Below, one piece after another: positions 53,962-64,000 of a DNA stretch of 64,000 nt. Made by a program: the position numbers and the translations under genes. Under the pieces are notes generated by a model. The model did no database searches. It was not told where the DNA came from and saw only the letters and a list, made by a program, of their open reading frames with translations. Each line of letters begins with the position of its first letter. Within the stretch, counting starts at the first letter, position 1. Location: assembly GCF_003096715.1 (NCBI RefSeq), contig NZ_QEOL01000004.1:248001-312000 (forward strand). Direction: 5' to 3'. Source of the DNA: Paraburkholderia silvatlantica. Its GTDB lineage: Bacteria > Pseudomonadota > Gammaproteobacteria > Burkholderiales > Burkholderiaceae.

Positions 53962-55587
53962 ATGGGTGATTCTTCTTCACGTCAGGCAACGCTTGCGCAT
54001 AACGGCAGCGATGTGCCGCGCCTCGCGCTTGCCGGCATCACGAAGCAATACCCCGCGGTGCGCGCGAACGACGACGTCACGCTCTCGGTTGCGCCCGGCG
54101 AAATCCATGCCTTGCTCGGCGAGAACGGCGCGGGCAAAAGCACGCTCATGAAGATCGTCTACGGCGCGGTGCGCCCCGACGCGGGCGAAATCCGCTGGGA
54201 AGGCCAGACCGTCGAAATCGCGAGTCCGGCTGCGGCGCGCAAGCTTGGCATCGGCATGGTGTTCCAGCACTTTTCGTTATTCGAAACGCTTACCGTCGGC
54301 GAGAACATCGCGCTCTCGCTCGACGAACCGTTCGACCTGAAAACGCTCGGTAAGCGCATTCGCGAGGTATCGGCGCAATACGGCCTCGATGTCGATCCGC
54401 AGCGCCACGTGCATAGCCTCACCGTGGGCGAGCGTCAACGCGTGGAGATCGTGCGCTGCCTCTTGCAGAATCCGCGTCTGCTGATCATGGACGAGCCGAC
54501 GTCGGTGCTCACGCCGCAAGCGGTGCGCAAGCTGTTCGGCACGCTGCGGCGGCTGGCAGCCGAGGGCTGCAGCATTCTCTATATCAGCCACAAGCTCGAC
54601 GAAATCCAGGAGCTTTGCGACACGGCCACCGTGCTGCGTGGCGGCAAGGTCACGGGCCACGTCATTCCGCGCGAAGAAACGCATGCATCACTCGCGCGGC
54701 TGATGGTCGGGCGCGAGCTGCCCGATTACACGCGGCGCGCGCACGCGCCCGGCGACGTGCTGCTCGAAGCGCAGCATCTGTCGATGCCGAGCGACGATCC
54801 GTTCGGCACGTCGCTCACCGACGTTTCGTTCAGCGTGCATGCGGGCGAGATACTCGGCATCGCGGGCGTCTCGGGCAACGGCCAGGCGGAGTTGCTCGCC
54901 GCGCTCTCGGGCGAGGCGCAAGCGGCCCGTCACGGTATGCGCGCCGATGCCGTCAGGATTTGCGGCAAGCCGGCGGGACGGCTTTCGGCCGGGGCGCGCC
55001 GAAAGCTCGGCTTCGCGTTCGTGCCGGAGGAGCGGCTGGGGCGCGGCGCGGTCCCGGCCATGTCGCTGGCCGAAAACGCCTTGCTCACGGCGCACCGCGA
55101 AGGCATGGTGCGCTCGGGCTGGCTCAGGACCGGCGCGATGCGTGCGTTCGCCGAACGCTGCATCGGCGCGTTCGATGTGCGCTGCGGCGGCCCGGACGCG
55201 CTCGCGCAAAGCCTCTCGGGCGGCAACCTGCAGAAGTACATCGTGGGGCGCGAGATTCTCCAGGCGCCGAAGGTGCTCGTGGTCGCGCAGCCCACCTGGG
55301 GCGTGGACGTGGGCGCGGCCGCGTTCATTCGCCAGCAGTTGCTCGATCTTTCGGCGCGCGGCGTGGCGATACTCGTGATCTCGGAGGAACTGGAAGAGCT
55401 TTTCGACATCTGCGACCGCATTGCCGTGCTCGCGGGCGGACGCCTTTCGCCCGCGCGTTTGACAGGCGAGACGAACGCCGAGGAAATCGGCCGCTGGATG
55501 GCGGGGCTCTTCGGCGAGCGCGCGGATCGCGGAGACGGCGGCCGGCCCGACGGCGAACCGCCCGCGCAGACCGTGGCGAACGCGTGA
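53962..55587 (+). CDS. Nucleoside-type ABC transporter ATP-binding protein (two domains)
   Basis: A 541-residue ATPase with two ABC domains, like BmpC/NupA/YufO partners of BMP-family binding proteins. Domain 1 has Walker A GENGAGKST, signature LTVGERQRVEIVR and Walker B LLIMDEPTSVL. Domain 2 has the degenerate Walker A GVSGNGQAE, lacking the lysine, and signature LSGGNLQKYIVGREI. That asymmetry is normal for this family. It is first of four genes with two permeases and a BMP protein. Confidence 0.88.
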   Translation: MGDSSSRQATLAHNGSDVPRLALAGITKQYPAVRANDDVTLSVAPGEIHALLGENGAGKSTLMKIVYGAVRPDAGEIRWEGQTVEIASPAAARKLGIGMVFQHFSLFETLTVGENIALSLDEPFDLKTLGKRIREVSAQYGLDVDPQRHVHSLTVGERQRVEIVRCLLQNPRLLIMDEPTSVLTPQAVRKLFGTLRRLAAEGCSILYISHKLDEIQELCDTATVLRGGKVTGHVIPREETHASLARLMVGRELPDYTRRAHAPGDVLLEAQHLSMPSDDPFGTSLTDVSFSVHAGEILGIAGVSGNGQAELLAALSGEAQAARHGMRADAVRICGKPAGRLSAGARRKLGFAFVPEERLGRGAVPAMSLAENALLTAHREGMVRSGWLRTGAMRAFAERCIGAFDVRCGGPDALAQSLSGGNLQKYIVGREILQAPKVLVVAQPTWGVDVGAAAFIRQQLLDLSARGVAILVISEELEELFDICDRIAVLAGGRLSPARLTGETNAEEIGRWMAGLFGERADRGDGGRPDGEPPAQTVANA

Positions 55588-55653
55588 CAGGCGGCACATA
55601 ACAACGCGCGAAAGCACATTAACCACCCGAGACCGATCACCGACTTCATCACC

Positions 55654-56760
55654 ATGATCTTTCCGTACCGACTCGAAGCCCGCACGACGCCGTCGCGCAC
55701 GGTGCGCATCGCCGTGCCGCTCATTGCGGCGCTGCTCACGCTTGCCATCGGCTTTCTGATCTTCAGCCTCGTGGGCCGCGATCCCCTGCAGGCGATGCAC
55801 GCATTCTTCGTCGAACCGCTTTCGAGCATCAACGGCTGGTCCGAACTCTTGCTCAAGGCCTCGCCGCTTTGCCTGATCGCGCTCGGTCTCGCGGCGGGAT
55901 ATCGCGCCAACGTGTGGAACATCGGCGCGGAAGGGCAGATGGTGCTGGGCGGCATCGCGGCGAGCGGCGTGGCGATCCATTTCGATCAATCCACGGGCTG
56001 GTGGATTCTTTTCCTGATGATGTTCGCGGGCGTGCTGGGCGGCATGGCATGGGCGGCGATTCCCGCGTGGCTCAAGAGCCGCTTCAACACCAACGAGATT
56101 CTCACGAGCCTGATGCTCACCTACGTCGCCACGCAACTGCTGATCTGGCTCGTAAGCGGACCGTGGCGCGACCCGCAGGGCATGAACTTTCCGCTCTCCG
56201 AAATGTTCAGCGGCGACGCGCTCTATCCGACCTTCGGCGGCGACTGGCGCATCCACTGGTTGCGCGGCACGCGCCTGAACGCGTCGATCTTCCTGACGCT
56301 CGCGGCCATTCCGCTCGTGTGGCTCTTCATGCGCCGCAGCTTCGCGGGCTATCGCATGAGCGTGGGCGGGCTCGCGCCGCTCGCTGCGCGCTATGCGGGC
56401 TTCTCGGAGAAAAAGACGATCTGGACCTCGCTGCTGCTTTCCGGCGGCCTCGCGGGGCTCGCGGGCATGGGCGAGATTGCCGGCCCGATTGGCCAGCTGC
56501 AAGCGACGTGGTCGCCGGGCTACGGCTTCACGGCGATCATCGTCGTGTTCGTGGGGCGTCTGCATCCGGTCGGCATCGTGCTCGCGAGCCTCTTGATGGC
56601 GCTGCTCTACCTGGGCGGCGAAGCGGTGCAGACATCGCTGCAATTGCCGCAGGCGCTTTCCGGCGTATTTCAGGGGCTGCTGCTTTTCTGTCTGCTCGGC
56701 GCGGACCTCTTCGTGAACTATCGCGTGCGCCGCCGTCATCCGGTCGCGGCTGCGAACTGA
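55654..56760 (+). CDS. Nucleoside-type ABC transporter permease 1
   Basis: A 368-residue BPD_transp_2 permease. Hydrophobic segments include VPLIAALLTLAIGFLIFSLVG and LLLFCLLGADLFVNYRV. Family signatures are ANVWNIGAEGQMVLGG, NTNEILTSLMLTYVA and GLAGLAGMGEIAGPIGQL. It is the larger of the two permease subunits (NupP/BmpB-like). It lies 66 bp after the ATPase gene. Confidence 0.9.
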   Translation: MIFPYRLEARTTPSRTVRIAVPLIAALLTLAIGFLIFSLVGRDPLQAMHAFFVEPLSSINGWSELLLKASPLCLIALGLAAGYRANVWNIGAEGQMVLGGIAASGVAIHFDQSTGWWILFLMMFAGVLGGMAWAAIPAWLKSRFNTNEILTSLMLTYVATQLLIWLVSGPWRDPQGMNFPLSEMFSGDALYPTFGGDWRIHWLRGTRLNASIFLTLAAIPLVWLFMRRSFAGYRMSVGGLAPLAARYAGFSEKKTIWTSLLLSGGLAGLAGMGEIAGPIGQLQATWSPGYGFTAIIVVFVGRLHPVGIVLASLLMALLYLGGEAVQTSLQLPQALSGVFQGLLLFCLLGADLFVNYRVRRRHPVAAAN

Positions 56761-56799
56761 TCAGCGCAATCCAGAGAACAACGAAACAGGCCACAGGAC

Positions 56800-57729
56800 A
56801 TGGATATCCAGCAAGCCAGCTCGCTCGCCTCGAGCGCCGTCACCGCCGCCATCCCGCTCATGTTCGCGGGGGTGGGCGAACTCGTCACCGAGAAGTCGGG
56901 CGTGCTCAACCTCGGCGTGGAAGGGATGATGCTGATGGGCGCCGTGACGGGCTACGCGGTCACGACCATCACCGGCAGTCCGTGGCTCGGCCTCGTCGCA
57001 GGCATGGCCGCCGGCATGGCGATGTCGCTGCTGTTCGGCTTTCTCGTGCTCACCATGCTCGCCAACCAGGTCGCCACGGGCCTCTCGCTCACGATCTTCG
57101 GCGTCGGGCTTTCGGCGTATGTCGGCAAGCCGTACACCTCGGCCGCCACGTCGGCGACCATCGCGGCCTGGCCGATTCCGGGGCTCTCGCAACTGCCCGT
57201 GGTCGGGCAAGCGTTCTTCAGCCTCACGCCGGTCGACTACCTCGCGTTCGTCATGTTCGCCGTAGTCGGCTGGTTCCTCTATCGCACGCGCGCCGGGCTC
57301 GTACTGCGCTCAGTGGGCGAGTCGCCGCAGGTCGCGCATTCGGTGGGCTTTCCCGTGATCGGCGTGCGCTATGGCGCAACGGCCTTCGGCGGCGCGATGG
57401 CGGGCCTCGCGGGCAGCTACTACTCCGTGGTGCAGCTGCATTTGTGGCAGGAGCAGATCACGGCAGGGCGCGGCTGGATCGCGCTCGCGCTCGTCGTGTT
57501 CGCGACGTGGCGCCCTGGGCGTCTGTTGATCGGCGCGCTGCTCTTTGGCGCGGTCACGGGCGCGCAGTTTTACGCGCAGGCCGTGGGCGTGCCGGTGCCC
57601 ACGCAGTTCCTCGCGATGCTTCCGTATGTCGCGACGATCGTCGTGCTCGTGCTCATTTCGCGCAACCCGAACACGATCCGCCTGAACGCGCCGGCTTCGC
57701 TCGGCAAGCCGTTCTTCGGGGCCGCTTAG
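56800..57729 (+). CDS. Nucleoside-type ABC transporter permease 2
   Basis: A 309-residue BPD_transp_2 permease, the second channel subunit (NupQ-like). Signatures: [41 protein letters not shown] and [18 protein letters not shown]. It is 39 bp after permease 1. Confidence 0.9.
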   Translation: MDIQQASSLASSAVTAAIPLMFAGVGELVTEKSGVLNLGVEGMMLMGAVTGYAVTTITGSPWLGLVAGMAAGMAMSLLFGFLVLTMLANQVATGLSLTIFGVGLSAYVGKPYTSAATSATIAAWPIPGLSQLPVVGQAFFSLTPVDYLAFVMFAVVGWFLYRTRAGLVLRSVGESPQVAHSVGFPVIGVRYGATAFGGAMAGLAGSYYSVVQLHLWQEQITAGRGWIALALVVFATWRPGRLLIGALLFGAVTGAQFYAQAVGVPVPTQFLAMLPYVATIVVLVLISRNPNTIRLNAPASLGKPFFGAA

Positions 57730-57806
57730 GCGTGGTCATTTATACGGAATGCAAACCAATACGCCCTGAACGCTCGCAGTTCTCAATTCACGACAGGAGA
57801 TCCACG

Positions 57807-58892
57807 ATGAAAAAAACCATCCTGACCGCTTTCGCCGTCGCCGCCACGTGCGGCACGGCGGCCCTCGCGAGCGCGGCCCACGCCGCCGACGCGCCGGGCG
57901 TCGCGTTCGTCTATCTCGGCAATCCGGGCGATGCCGGCTGGACCTTCGCACACGATCAGGGCTCGAAGGTCGCCGAGCAGAAGTTCGGCAACAAGATCAA
58001 GATCACGCGCGTGGAAAACGTGCCGGAATCGGCGGACTCGGAGCGCGTGTTCCGCGATCTCGCGAACAAGGGCAACAAGATCGTCTTCGGCACGAGCTTC
58101 GGCTATCAGGACTTCCAGCTCAAGGTGGCGAAGGACTTCCCGGACACCGTGTTCCTGCACGCAACGGGCTACAAGAAGGCGCCGAACTTCGGCACCTATG
58201 ACGTGCGCATGTATCAGGGCGCGTATCTTGCGGGCGTTGCGGCGGGTTACGCGACGAAGACCAACACGCTCGGTTTCGTCGCCTCGGTGCCGATTCCCGA
58301 GGTCGTGCGCAACATCAACGCGTACACGCTCGGCGCGCGCTCGGTGAATCCGAAGGTGCACACCAAGGTCATCTGGATCAACAGCTGGTTCGATCCCGGC
58401 AAGGAGAAGCAGGCTGCCGAAACGCTAATCGGCCAGGGCGCCGACGTGCTGCTGCAAAACACCGATTCGAGCGCGACGCTCGCCACCGCCGAAGAGAAGA
58501 AGGTTCACGCGTTCGGCTGGGATTCGAACATGAAGAAGTTCGGCCCGCACGCGCACCTGGGCTCGGTCGAGGCGAATTGGGGCGTGTACTACGTTGCGGC
58601 GATCCAGCAGGTGCTCGACGGCAAGTGGAAGAACGACCCCGTGTGGTGGGGCATTCCGCAAAAGGCCGTCGATCTCGGCGACGTCAACACGTCCGAGCTT
58701 TCGGCCGACGCGCAAAAGGCCGTCGCCGCGAAGCGCGAACAGATCGCAAGCGGCAAGTGGGACGTCTTCACCGGCCCGATCAAGGACCAGACCGGCGCCG
58801 TGAAAGTGCCGGCCGGCAAGACGCTGACCGACCCGGAACTGCAACGCCTGAACTGGTACGTCGAGGGCGTGGACGGCTCGCTGCCGAAGTAG
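57807..58892 (+). CDS. BMP-family (PnrA-like) periplasmic nucleoside-binding protein
   Basis: A 361-residue BMP-family protein, the substrate receptor of the preceding ABC transporter; PnrA-type proteins bind purine nucleosides. The signal peptide MKKTILTAFAVAATCGTAAL ends near AHA|AD; a proper lipobox is not evident, so it is likely a soluble periplasmic protein. Family sequence: VYLGNPGDAGWTFAHDQG, FGTSFGYQDF, DVRMYQGAYLAGVAAGY and VLLQNTDSSATL. ATG 57807 follows AGGAGATCC, 77 bp after permease 2. Confidence 0.9.
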   Translation: MKKTILTAFAVAATCGTAALASAAHAADAPGVAFVYLGNPGDAGWTFAHDQGSKVAEQKFGNKIKITRVENVPESADSERVFRDLANKGNKIVFGTSFGYQDFQLKVAKDFPDTVFLHATGYKKAPNFGTYDVRMYQGAYLAGVAAGYATKTNTLGFVASVPIPEVVRNINAYTLGARSVNPKVHTKVIWINSWFDPGKEKQAAETLIGQGADVLLQNTDSSATLATAEEKKVHAFGWDSNMKKFGPHAHLGSVEANWGVYYVAAIQQVLDGKWKNDPVWWGIPQKAVDLGDVNTSELSADAQKAVAAKREQIASGKWDVFTGPIKDQTGAVKVPAGKTLTDPELQRLNWYVEGVDGSLPK

Positions 58893-59037
58893 GCATGAGC
58901 CGGGCACGCGCGTGTGCGTTCGTGCTGCGCGAGTGCATTCTTCCGACGATTTTCGCGTCCGCAAGTGAAACGGCTGCACGTAGCCTTCCAGGCGGGCGCA
59001 GCCGTTTGACTTTCCCGCGGCGCTGCGCGGCGCCGCG

Positions 59038-59247
59038 TCAGTCGTCGATGCGCATACCCACCTTGATCGTGACCTGCCAGTGCGAAACCTGATCGTTTTC
59101 GATCAGGCCGCGCGTTTCCACGACCTCGAACCAGTGCAGGTGGCGCAGCGTCTTCGACGCGCGCGCGATGGCGCAACGAATGGCGTCGTCGCTGGACACC
59201 TTGGACGAGCCGGTAAGTTCGATCTGCTTGTAGACGTGGTCGTTCAT
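59038..59247 (-). CDS. Dodecin (flavin-binding protein)
   Basis: A 69-residue dodecin. The sequence [39 protein letters not shown] with the flavin-stacking tryptophan W37 and [14 protein letters not shown] match the family. Dodecins form hollow 12-mers that store or buffer riboflavin/FMN or CoA. It is preceded by GGAGAGACTGCC and transcribed alone. Confidence 0.92.
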   Translation of the reverse strand: MNDHVYKQIELTGSSKVSSDDAIRCAIARASKTLRHLHWFEVVETRGLIENDQVSHWQVTIKVGMRIDD

Positions 59248-59434
59248 GGCAGTCTCTCCTCGTGGGGCGCGCGGCGTCGGCGCGTCAATCGAGTATAGGT
59301 AACGGACCGGGACGCACGGGCAAAGATGAGGAGCCCGGCGCCGGCTATCATGGCGCCTCTCGCGATAACGCGCATTCAATGTGCCCGTTTTGCAGGCGTG
59401 AAAGCGCAATGGCGACCCAAAGGAGACGAAGAAG

Positions 59435-60334
59435 ATGGACGGGCAGGTATTAGGTTTTTGCGGTCCGGGGCTGATGGGCGCGCCGATGATCCGTCATTTG
59501 CTGCGCGCCGCTCACGCAGTGCGCGTGTGGAACCGCACGCCGGCGAAGGCCGAAGCGCTGATCGCCGACGGCGCGCAGGTTGCCGCGACGCCCAGCGCGC
59601 TCGCGCGCGAGGCCGACGTGGTGTTGCTGTGCGTCGCCGATGCGGCGGCGGTCGAGCAGGTGGTGTTCGGCGAGCACGGCCTGTTCGCCGGCGCGGCCCG
59701 CGAGAGCGTGCGCGTGCGCCGCATCGTCGATCATTCGAGCATTCCTCCCGACGCGACACGCAGGCTCGCAGAGCGCGCGGCGGCCTTCGGCGCGGGCTGG
59801 GTCGACGCGCCCGTCTCGGGCGGCGTGGCGGGCGCGCAGAACGGCACGCTGGCCATCATGGCGGGCGGGGCGTCAGCCGACGTCGAAGCCATTACGCCGA
59901 TCCTCGGCGCCTACGCGGCGCGCGTGACCCACATGGGCGGCGTGGGCGCGGGCCAGACCGCCAAGCTGTGCAACCAGGCCATCGTCACGGCCACAGTCGC
60001 CGCGATTGCCGAGGCCGTGAGCCTCGCGCGGCGCAGCGGCATCGACGCGGCGAAGCTGCCCGAAGCGCTTGCGGGCGGCTGGGCCGATTCGACGCTGCTG
60101 CGCACGTTCGTGCCGCGCATGACGCAAGACGGGCTCGAATCCATCGGCGCGCTCAAAACGTTCCAGAAAGACGTGGACACGATCGCCGCAGCGGCCGCGC
60201 AGACCGGCACGCCCATGCCCGTCGCGGGCACGGTCCAGCAATTGCTGCGTCTGGCGGCGGCCATGGGCCTCGCGCAGGCCGATTTTTCGGGCTTCATCGA
60301 CGTGCTGCACACGCCGCGCACCGGCGCAGCCTGA
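59435..60334 (+). CDS. 3-hydroxyisobutyrate dehydrogenase family protein, possible tartronate semialdehyde reductase
   Basis: A 299-residue NAD(P)-dependent beta-hydroxyacid dehydrogenase. The Rossmann motif [12 protein letters not shown] has a cysteine in place of the usual isoleucine or leucine; substrate motifs are [22 protein letters not shown] and [15 protein letters not shown] with the catalytic lysine. Family members include GarR/GlxR, HIBADH and YihU. As the purine pathway upstream produces glyoxylate, a tartronate-semialdehyde reductase role is attractive but unproven; no glyoxylate carboligase gene is in the window. Confidence 0.82.
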   Translation: MDGQVLGFCGPGLMGAPMIRHLLRAAHAVRVWNRTPAKAEALIADGAQVAATPSALAREADVVLLCVADAAAVEQVVFGEHGLFAGAARESVRVRRIVDHSSIPPDATRRLAERAAAFGAGWVDAPVSGGVAGAQNGTLAIMAGGASADVEAITPILGAYAARVTHMGGVGAGQTAKLCNQAIVTATVAAIAEAVSLARRSGIDAAKLPEALAGGWADSTLLRTFVPRMTQDGLESIGALKTFQKDVDTIAAAAAQTGTPMPVAGTVQQLLRLAAAMGLAQADFSGFIDVLHTPRTGAA

Positions 60335-60504
60335 GCGGGGCGGGCACGCGCAGGCCTCGCGGGCGATACGGCCCCGTTGTAACCGCGTTGTAACCGGCGT
60401 CCGTGGCGGCCCCGTGGCGGCCTTCACATTGCTCACTTCTTGCCGTGTCATGCTGCGCCGAGCCGGGTTGTCCGCGCGGCTGGAAGTCACGCGCGAAGTG
60501 GCAT

Positions 60505-60528
60505 AACCTGCTAAAATTACAGGTTTTT
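60505..60528 (+). promoter_or_regulatory. Hairpin/-10-like element before ybiT
   Basis: AACCTG (60505-60510) can pair with CAGGTT (60520-60525), followed by TTT, and the loop contains TAAAAT (60512-60517). It could be a weak terminator for the preceding gene or the ybiT -10 region; I cannot decide. Confidence 0.35.
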
Positions 60529-60554
60529 CGTCGATCTACTTTCCGGGACGCGCT

Positions 60555-62147
60555 GTGCTCTCTACCGCCAACATCACCATGCAATTCGGGCCGAAGCCCT
60601 TGTTCGAGAACATCTCGGTCAAATTCGGCGAAGGCAACCGCTATGGCCTGATCGGCGCGAACGGTTGCGGCAAATCCACGTTCATGAAGATCCTCGGTGG
60701 GGATCTCGAGCAGAGTTCGGGCAACGTCATCCTCGAGCCGAACGTGCGTCTGGGCAAGCTGCGCCAGGACCAGTTCGCCTACGAAGACGTGCGCGTGCTC
60801 GACGTCGTCATGATGGGCCACACCGAAATGTGGGCCGCGATGACCGAGCGCGACGCGATCTACGCGAACCCCGAAGCCACCGACGACGACTACATGCATG
60901 CCGCCGAACTCGAAGCGAAGTTCGCCGAGTACGACGGCTACACGGCCGAAGCGCGCGCGGGCGAGCTGCTGCTCGGCATCGGCATCGGCACGGAATTCCA
61001 CAATGGCCCGATGAGCGGCGTGGCGCCGGGCTGGAAGCTGCGCGTGCTGCTCGCGCAGGCGCTGTTCTCGAAGCCGGACGTGCTGCTGCTCGACGAACCG
61101 ACCAACAACCTCGACATCAATTCGATCCGCTGGCTGGAAGATGTTCTGAACGAGTACAACTCGACCATGATCATCATCTCCCACGATCGACACTTCCTGA
61201 ACCAGGTCTGCACGCACATGGCGGACATGGACTACGGCACGCTGAAAGTCTGGCCGGGCAACTACGACGACTACATGCTCGCGTCGGCGCAGGCGCGCGA
61301 GCGTCAGCAGGCCGCGAACCAGAAGGCGAAGGAGCGCGTGGCCGACCTGCAGGACTTCGTGCGCCGCTTCTCGGCCAACAAGTCGAAGGCGCGCCAGGCC
61401 ACCAGCCGTCTGAAGATGATCGACAAGATCAAGATCGAGGAATTCAAGCCTTCGTCGCGCCAGAACCCGTTTATCCGCTTCGAGTTCGAGAAGAAGCTGC
61501 ACAACATCGTCGTGGTCGCGGAAGAGATCACGAAGACGTACGAGCGCCGCATCTTCAACAAGCTCAGTATCAGCGTGCAACCGGGCGAGCGCATCGCGAT
61601 CATTGGCGAGAACGGCGCGGGCAAGACCACGCTGCTGCGCTCGCTGCTCGGCAACCTGGCCGTCGATAACGGTTCGGTGAAGTGGGCGGAGAACGCGAAC
61701 GTCGGCTACATGCCGCAGGACACGTACGAAGAGTTCCCGGCCGACGTCACGCTGATGGACTGGATCGACCAATACCGCCAGGAAGGCGACGACGAGCAGT
61801 CGGTGCGCGGCACGCTTGGCCGTCTGCTCTTCAACGCGGACGACATCAAGAAGTCGGTCAAGGTGCTGTCGGGCGGCGAGAAGGGCCGCATGATCTGGGG
61901 CAAGCTGATGCTCGGCCGCCACAACGTGCTGCTCATGGACGAGCCCACGAACCACATGGACATGGAGTCGATCGAGTCGCTGCAGATCGCACTCGAAAAG
62001 TTCGAAGGCACGCTCATTTTCGTGTCGCACGACCGCGAGTTCGTGAACGGCCTCGCGAACCGCGTCATCGAGGTGAAAACCGACGGCACGGTCAAGGACT
62101 ACAGCGGCAACTACGAAGACTTCCTGGCCAGCCAGGGGTTGCAATGA
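60555..62147 (+). CDS. ybiT: ABC-F family ATPase YbiT
   Basis: A 530-residue soluble ABC-F protein; such proteins bind the ribosomal E site and modulate translation. Two ABC domains: the first has Walker [10 protein letters not shown], a degenerate signature ([15 protein letters not shown]) and Walker [14 protein letters not shown]; the second has [23 protein letters not shown] and [13 protein letters not shown]. The linker (about 235-300) is charged and helical ([19 protein letters not shown]). The pattern and length fit YbiT. The start is GTG at 60555, giving [11 protein letters not shown] directly. Confidence 0.92.
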   Translation: MLSTANITMQFGPKPLFENISVKFGEGNRYGLIGANGCGKSTFMKILGGDLEQSSGNVILEPNVRLGKLRQDQFAYEDVRVLDVVMMGHTEMWAAMTERDAIYANPEATDDDYMHAAELEAKFAEYDGYTAEARAGELLLGIGIGTEFHNGPMSGVAPGWKLRVLLAQALFSKPDVLLLDEPTNNLDINSIRWLEDVLNEYNSTMIIISHDRHFLNQVCTHMADMDYGTLKVWPGNYDDYMLASAQARERQQAANQKAKERVADLQDFVRRFSANKSKARQATSRLKMIDKIKIEEFKPSSRQNPFIRFEFEKKLHNIVVVAEEITKTYERRIFNKLSISVQPGERIAIIGENGAGKTTLLRSLLGNLAVDNGSVKWAENANVGYMPQDTYEEFPADVTLMDWIDQYRQEGDDEQSVRGTLGRLLFNADDIKKSVKVLSGGEKGRMIWGKLMLGRHNVLLMDEPTNHMDMESIESLQIALEKFEGTLIFVSHDREFVNGLANRVIEVKTDGTVKDYSGNYEDFLASQGLQ

Positions 62148-62176
62148 GTTTCGATCGCTGATCGAGGCGTGAAATC

Positions 62177-62213
62177 AAAACGGGCGGCGCGTGAGCGTCG
62201 CCCGTTTTGTTTC
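62177..62213 (+). terminator. Terminator after ybiT
   Basis: AAAACGGGCG (62177-62186) pairs with CGCCCGTTTT (62199-62208), extended inward by GCGC/GCGT, followed by GTTTC. Confidence 0.85.
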
Positions 62214-62435
62214 TGGTCCGCGTCCTGGCCCACTGCGCGCCCGCCTTACGTATGCGTCAACCACGCTAGAATGCACTGTCGCCGCGGCGGACGCCGCGAT
62301 GAAATCGCGAACGCACACGAAGCTTTGCATGGGATGGCAGTCAGTGCGCTGCATGGGCACGGAGCAGGTGCCAAAGCACCGACTCCGGGCGACAGCCGTA
62401 GCGCAAGCTGCCATCGACAGACAGGAGGAGCACGC

Positions 62436-63869
62436 ATGAACGACTACACGCAGTTCTACATCGACGGCCAATGGGTCGCCCCGCGCGGCAAGGGCACGAT
62501 CGACGTGATCGACTCGGGCACCGAGGCGGTGATGGGCCGCATCCCCGAGGGCGTCGAAGCGGATGCCGAAGCGGCCGTCGCCGCCGCGCGCGCCGCCTTC
62601 GACGGCTGGGCCGCGACACCCGCCGCCGGGCGCGGGGCGTATCTGCAGAAAATCGCCGACAACCTCAAGGCCCGCACCGACGAACTCGCGCAACTGATCG
62701 CAGGCGAAGTCGGCATGCCGCTGAAGCTCGCGCGCGCGATCCAGGTGGGCGGCCCGGTCTACAACTGGGGCGCTTACGCGCGGCTCGCAGGCGAGTTCCA
62801 GTATGAGGAGCGCGTGGGCAACTCGCTCGTCGTGCGCGAGCCGGTGGGCGTCGTCGCGGCCATCACGCCGTGGAACTATCCGCTCAACCAGATCACGCTC
62901 AAGGTCGCCGCCGCGCTCGCCGCTGGCTGCACCGTCGTGCTCAAGCCCTCGGAGGTCGCGCCGCTCAATGCGTTCGTGCTCGCCGAGGCCATCCACGAAG
63001 CCGGCCTGCCCGCGGGGGTGTTCAACCTCGTGACGGGCTATGGTCCCGTGGTGGGCGAGGCGCTCGCGCGCCATCCGGACGTCGACATGGTGTCGTTCAC
63101 CGGCTCGACGCGTGCGGGCAAACGCGTGTCGGAAGTCGCGTCGGCCACGGTCAAGCGCGTCGCGCTGGAGCTGGGCGGCAAATCGGCCTCCGTCGTGCTG
63201 GACGACGCCGACTTCGCGGCCGCCGTGAAAGGCACGGTGGGCGCGTGCTTCCTCAACTCGGGGCAGACCTGCTCGGCCCACACGCGCATGATCGTGCCGG
63301 AGTCGCGTTACGAAGAAGCGCGCGACCTCGCAAAGCAGGCCGCCGAGGCATTCAAGGTGGGCGACCCGCGCGACGAGAAGGCGAAGCTCGGCCCGCTCGC
63401 CTCGAAAGTGCAGCAGGAGCGCGTACTGCACTACATCGAGCGCGGCATGGCCGACGGCGCCGAACTCGTGACGGGCGGCCCCGGCATGCCGGAGGGCGTG
63501 ACGCAGGGCTTCTTCGTGAAGCCCACCGTGTTCGGCCGCGTGCCGCGCGACGCGGCCATCGCGCAGGAAGAGATCTTCGGCCCGGTGCTGACGATCCTCA
63601 CGGCGAAGGACGAAGACGACGCCGTCGCGATCGCCAACGACTCGCTCTACGGCCTCGGCGGCGCGGTCTGGGCCGGCAGCGACGAGCGCGCGATGCGCGT
63701 GGCCCGACGAATTCGTACGGGCCAGATCGACATCAACGGCGGCGCCTGGAACATGGCCGCGCCCTTCGGCGGCTTCAAGCAGTCGGGACACGGCCGCGAA
63801 AACGGCGCCTACGGCCTCGAGGAGTATCTGGAATACAAGTCGATGCAGTTCAAGGTGCCGAAGGGCTGA
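62436..63869 (+). CDS. NAD(P)-dependent aldehyde dehydrogenase
   Basis: A 477-residue aldehyde dehydrogenase. Catalytic residues are C279 in [11 protein letters not shown] and E245 in [14 protein letters not shown]-binding motifs PWNYPLNQI and [11 protein letters not shown] are intact. The C-terminal [13 protein letters not shown] is typical. The short N-terminus ([12 protein letters not shown]) resembles enzymes of the DhaS/AldA type; the aldehyde cannot be told from sequence. A strong AGGAGGAGCACGC precedes ATG 62436. It is alone, after the ybiT terminator. Confidence 0.9.
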   Translation: MNDYTQFYIDGQWVAPRGKGTIDVIDSGTEAVMGRIPEGVEADAEAAVAAARAAFDGWAATPAAGRGAYLQKIADNLKARTDELAQLIAGEVGMPLKLARAIQVGGPVYNWGAYARLAGEFQYEERVGNSLVVREPVGVVAAITPWNYPLNQITLKVAAALAAGCTVVLKPSEVAPLNAFVLAEAIHEAGLPAGVFNLVTGYGPVVGEALARHPDVDMVSFTGSTRAGKRVSEVASATVKRVALELGGKSASVVLDDADFAAAVKGTVGACFLNSGQTCSAHTRMIVPESRYEEARDLAKQAAEAFKVGDPRDEKAKLGPLASKVQQERVLHYIERGMADGAELVTGGPGMPEGVTQGFFVKPTVFGRVPRDAAIAQEEIFGPVLTILTAKDEDDAVAIANDSLYGLGGAVWAGSDERAMRVARRIRTGQIDINGGAWNMAAPFGGFKQSGHGRENGAYGLEEYLEYKSMQFKVPKG

Positions 63870-64000
63870 TGAGGCATCTCGTCGCGAGCTATCGCAAATC
63901 TTTTAGTGCGACGTGTTGATGCAAGTCATAAATGCGGGCTTCTTCACGGAAGTCCGCGTTCATGTTTGATACATGTCAATGTCATATGTGGGGTACGCGC
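63870..64000. other. Right edge of the window, no gene seen
   Basis: 131 bp after the aldehyde dehydrogenase gene, becoming AT-richer toward the edge. No terminator or gene start is clear. Confidence 0.5.

Noticed and set aside
55869..57806. Long plus-strand extension upstream of the BMP gene in its frame, overlapping both permease genes
   Set aside because: The signal peptide and ribosome-binding site fix the BMP start at 57807; the upstream part is an out-of-frame shadow of the permeases.

Overview
The window is a GC-rich beta-proteobacterial chromosome segment, most likely from a Burkholderiaceae member of the Paraburkholderia/Caballeronia/Burkholderia type. The order bamA-skp-lpxD-fabZ-lpxA-lpxB-rnhB, the psrP/ppsA pair, the smpB/ratA-rnfH junction, the OpcP-like porin and the dense purine-breakdown cluster all point that way. 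No rRNA, tRNA, CRISPR array or intact insertion sequence was seen.

Layout. (1) 1-7.6 kb: envelope and lipid A genes (3' end of bamA, skp, lpxD, fabZ, lpxA, lpxB), then rnhB and a SPOUT RNA methyltransferase. (2) 7.6-19.7 kb: housekeeping. psrP and ppsA are divergent; then come an NfeD-like protein and a QmcA-type SPFH protein, smpB divergent from ratA-rnfH, an EamA exporter, guaB, a small membrane protein and guaA. (3) 19.7-24.6 kb: an accessory patch directly behind guaA, a known class of island integration site. It holds a visibly AT-richer two-gene operon (DUF262 protein plus a HEPN-like RNase with an R-x4-H motif), a complete hipBA toxin-antitoxin pair, a cluster of TGACGGTAT repeats close to guaA and a scrap of a P4-type integrase at the far end. 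This is the best candidate in the window for an under-described defence or toxin system. (4) 24.6-32.5 kb: a secreted protein of unknown function, then a LysR regulator divergent from a catabolic set (Rieske oxygenase, MFS permease, porin, flavin/ferredoxin reductase, lambda-crystallin-like dehydrogenase) whose substrate cannot be read from sequence. (5) 32.6-41.5 kb: a Frc-like sugar ABC transporter, Lrp regulator, AroP-like permease, aromatic aminotransferase, a DnaJ-C28 domain protein, tadA and ldcA.

(6) 41.6-58.9 kb: a purine salvage and breakdown region. A GntR regulator with two near-identical palindromic sites upstream is followed by an NCS1 permease, hydantoin/allantoin racemase, puuE, uraD, alc and allA. 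On the opposite strand lie uraH and puuD (membrane urate hydroxylase with a haem c tail). Then come an 8-oxoguanine-deaminase-like amidohydrolase, a LysR regulator and a BMP-type nucleoside ABC transporter. Together they can import purines or nucleosides and take urate via 5-hydroxyisourate, OHCU, allantoin, allantoate and ureidoglycolate to glyoxylate and urea. Xanthine dehydrogenase and urease are not in the window. (7) 58.9-64 kb: dodecin, a tartronate-semialdehyde-reductase-like dehydrogenase (a plausible glyoxylate link), the ABC-F protein YbiT and an aldehyde dehydrogenase.

Gene starts were chosen from ribosome-binding sites, family length and overlap with the previous stop codon. All functions are read from sequence and recalled family knowledge; no database search was run.
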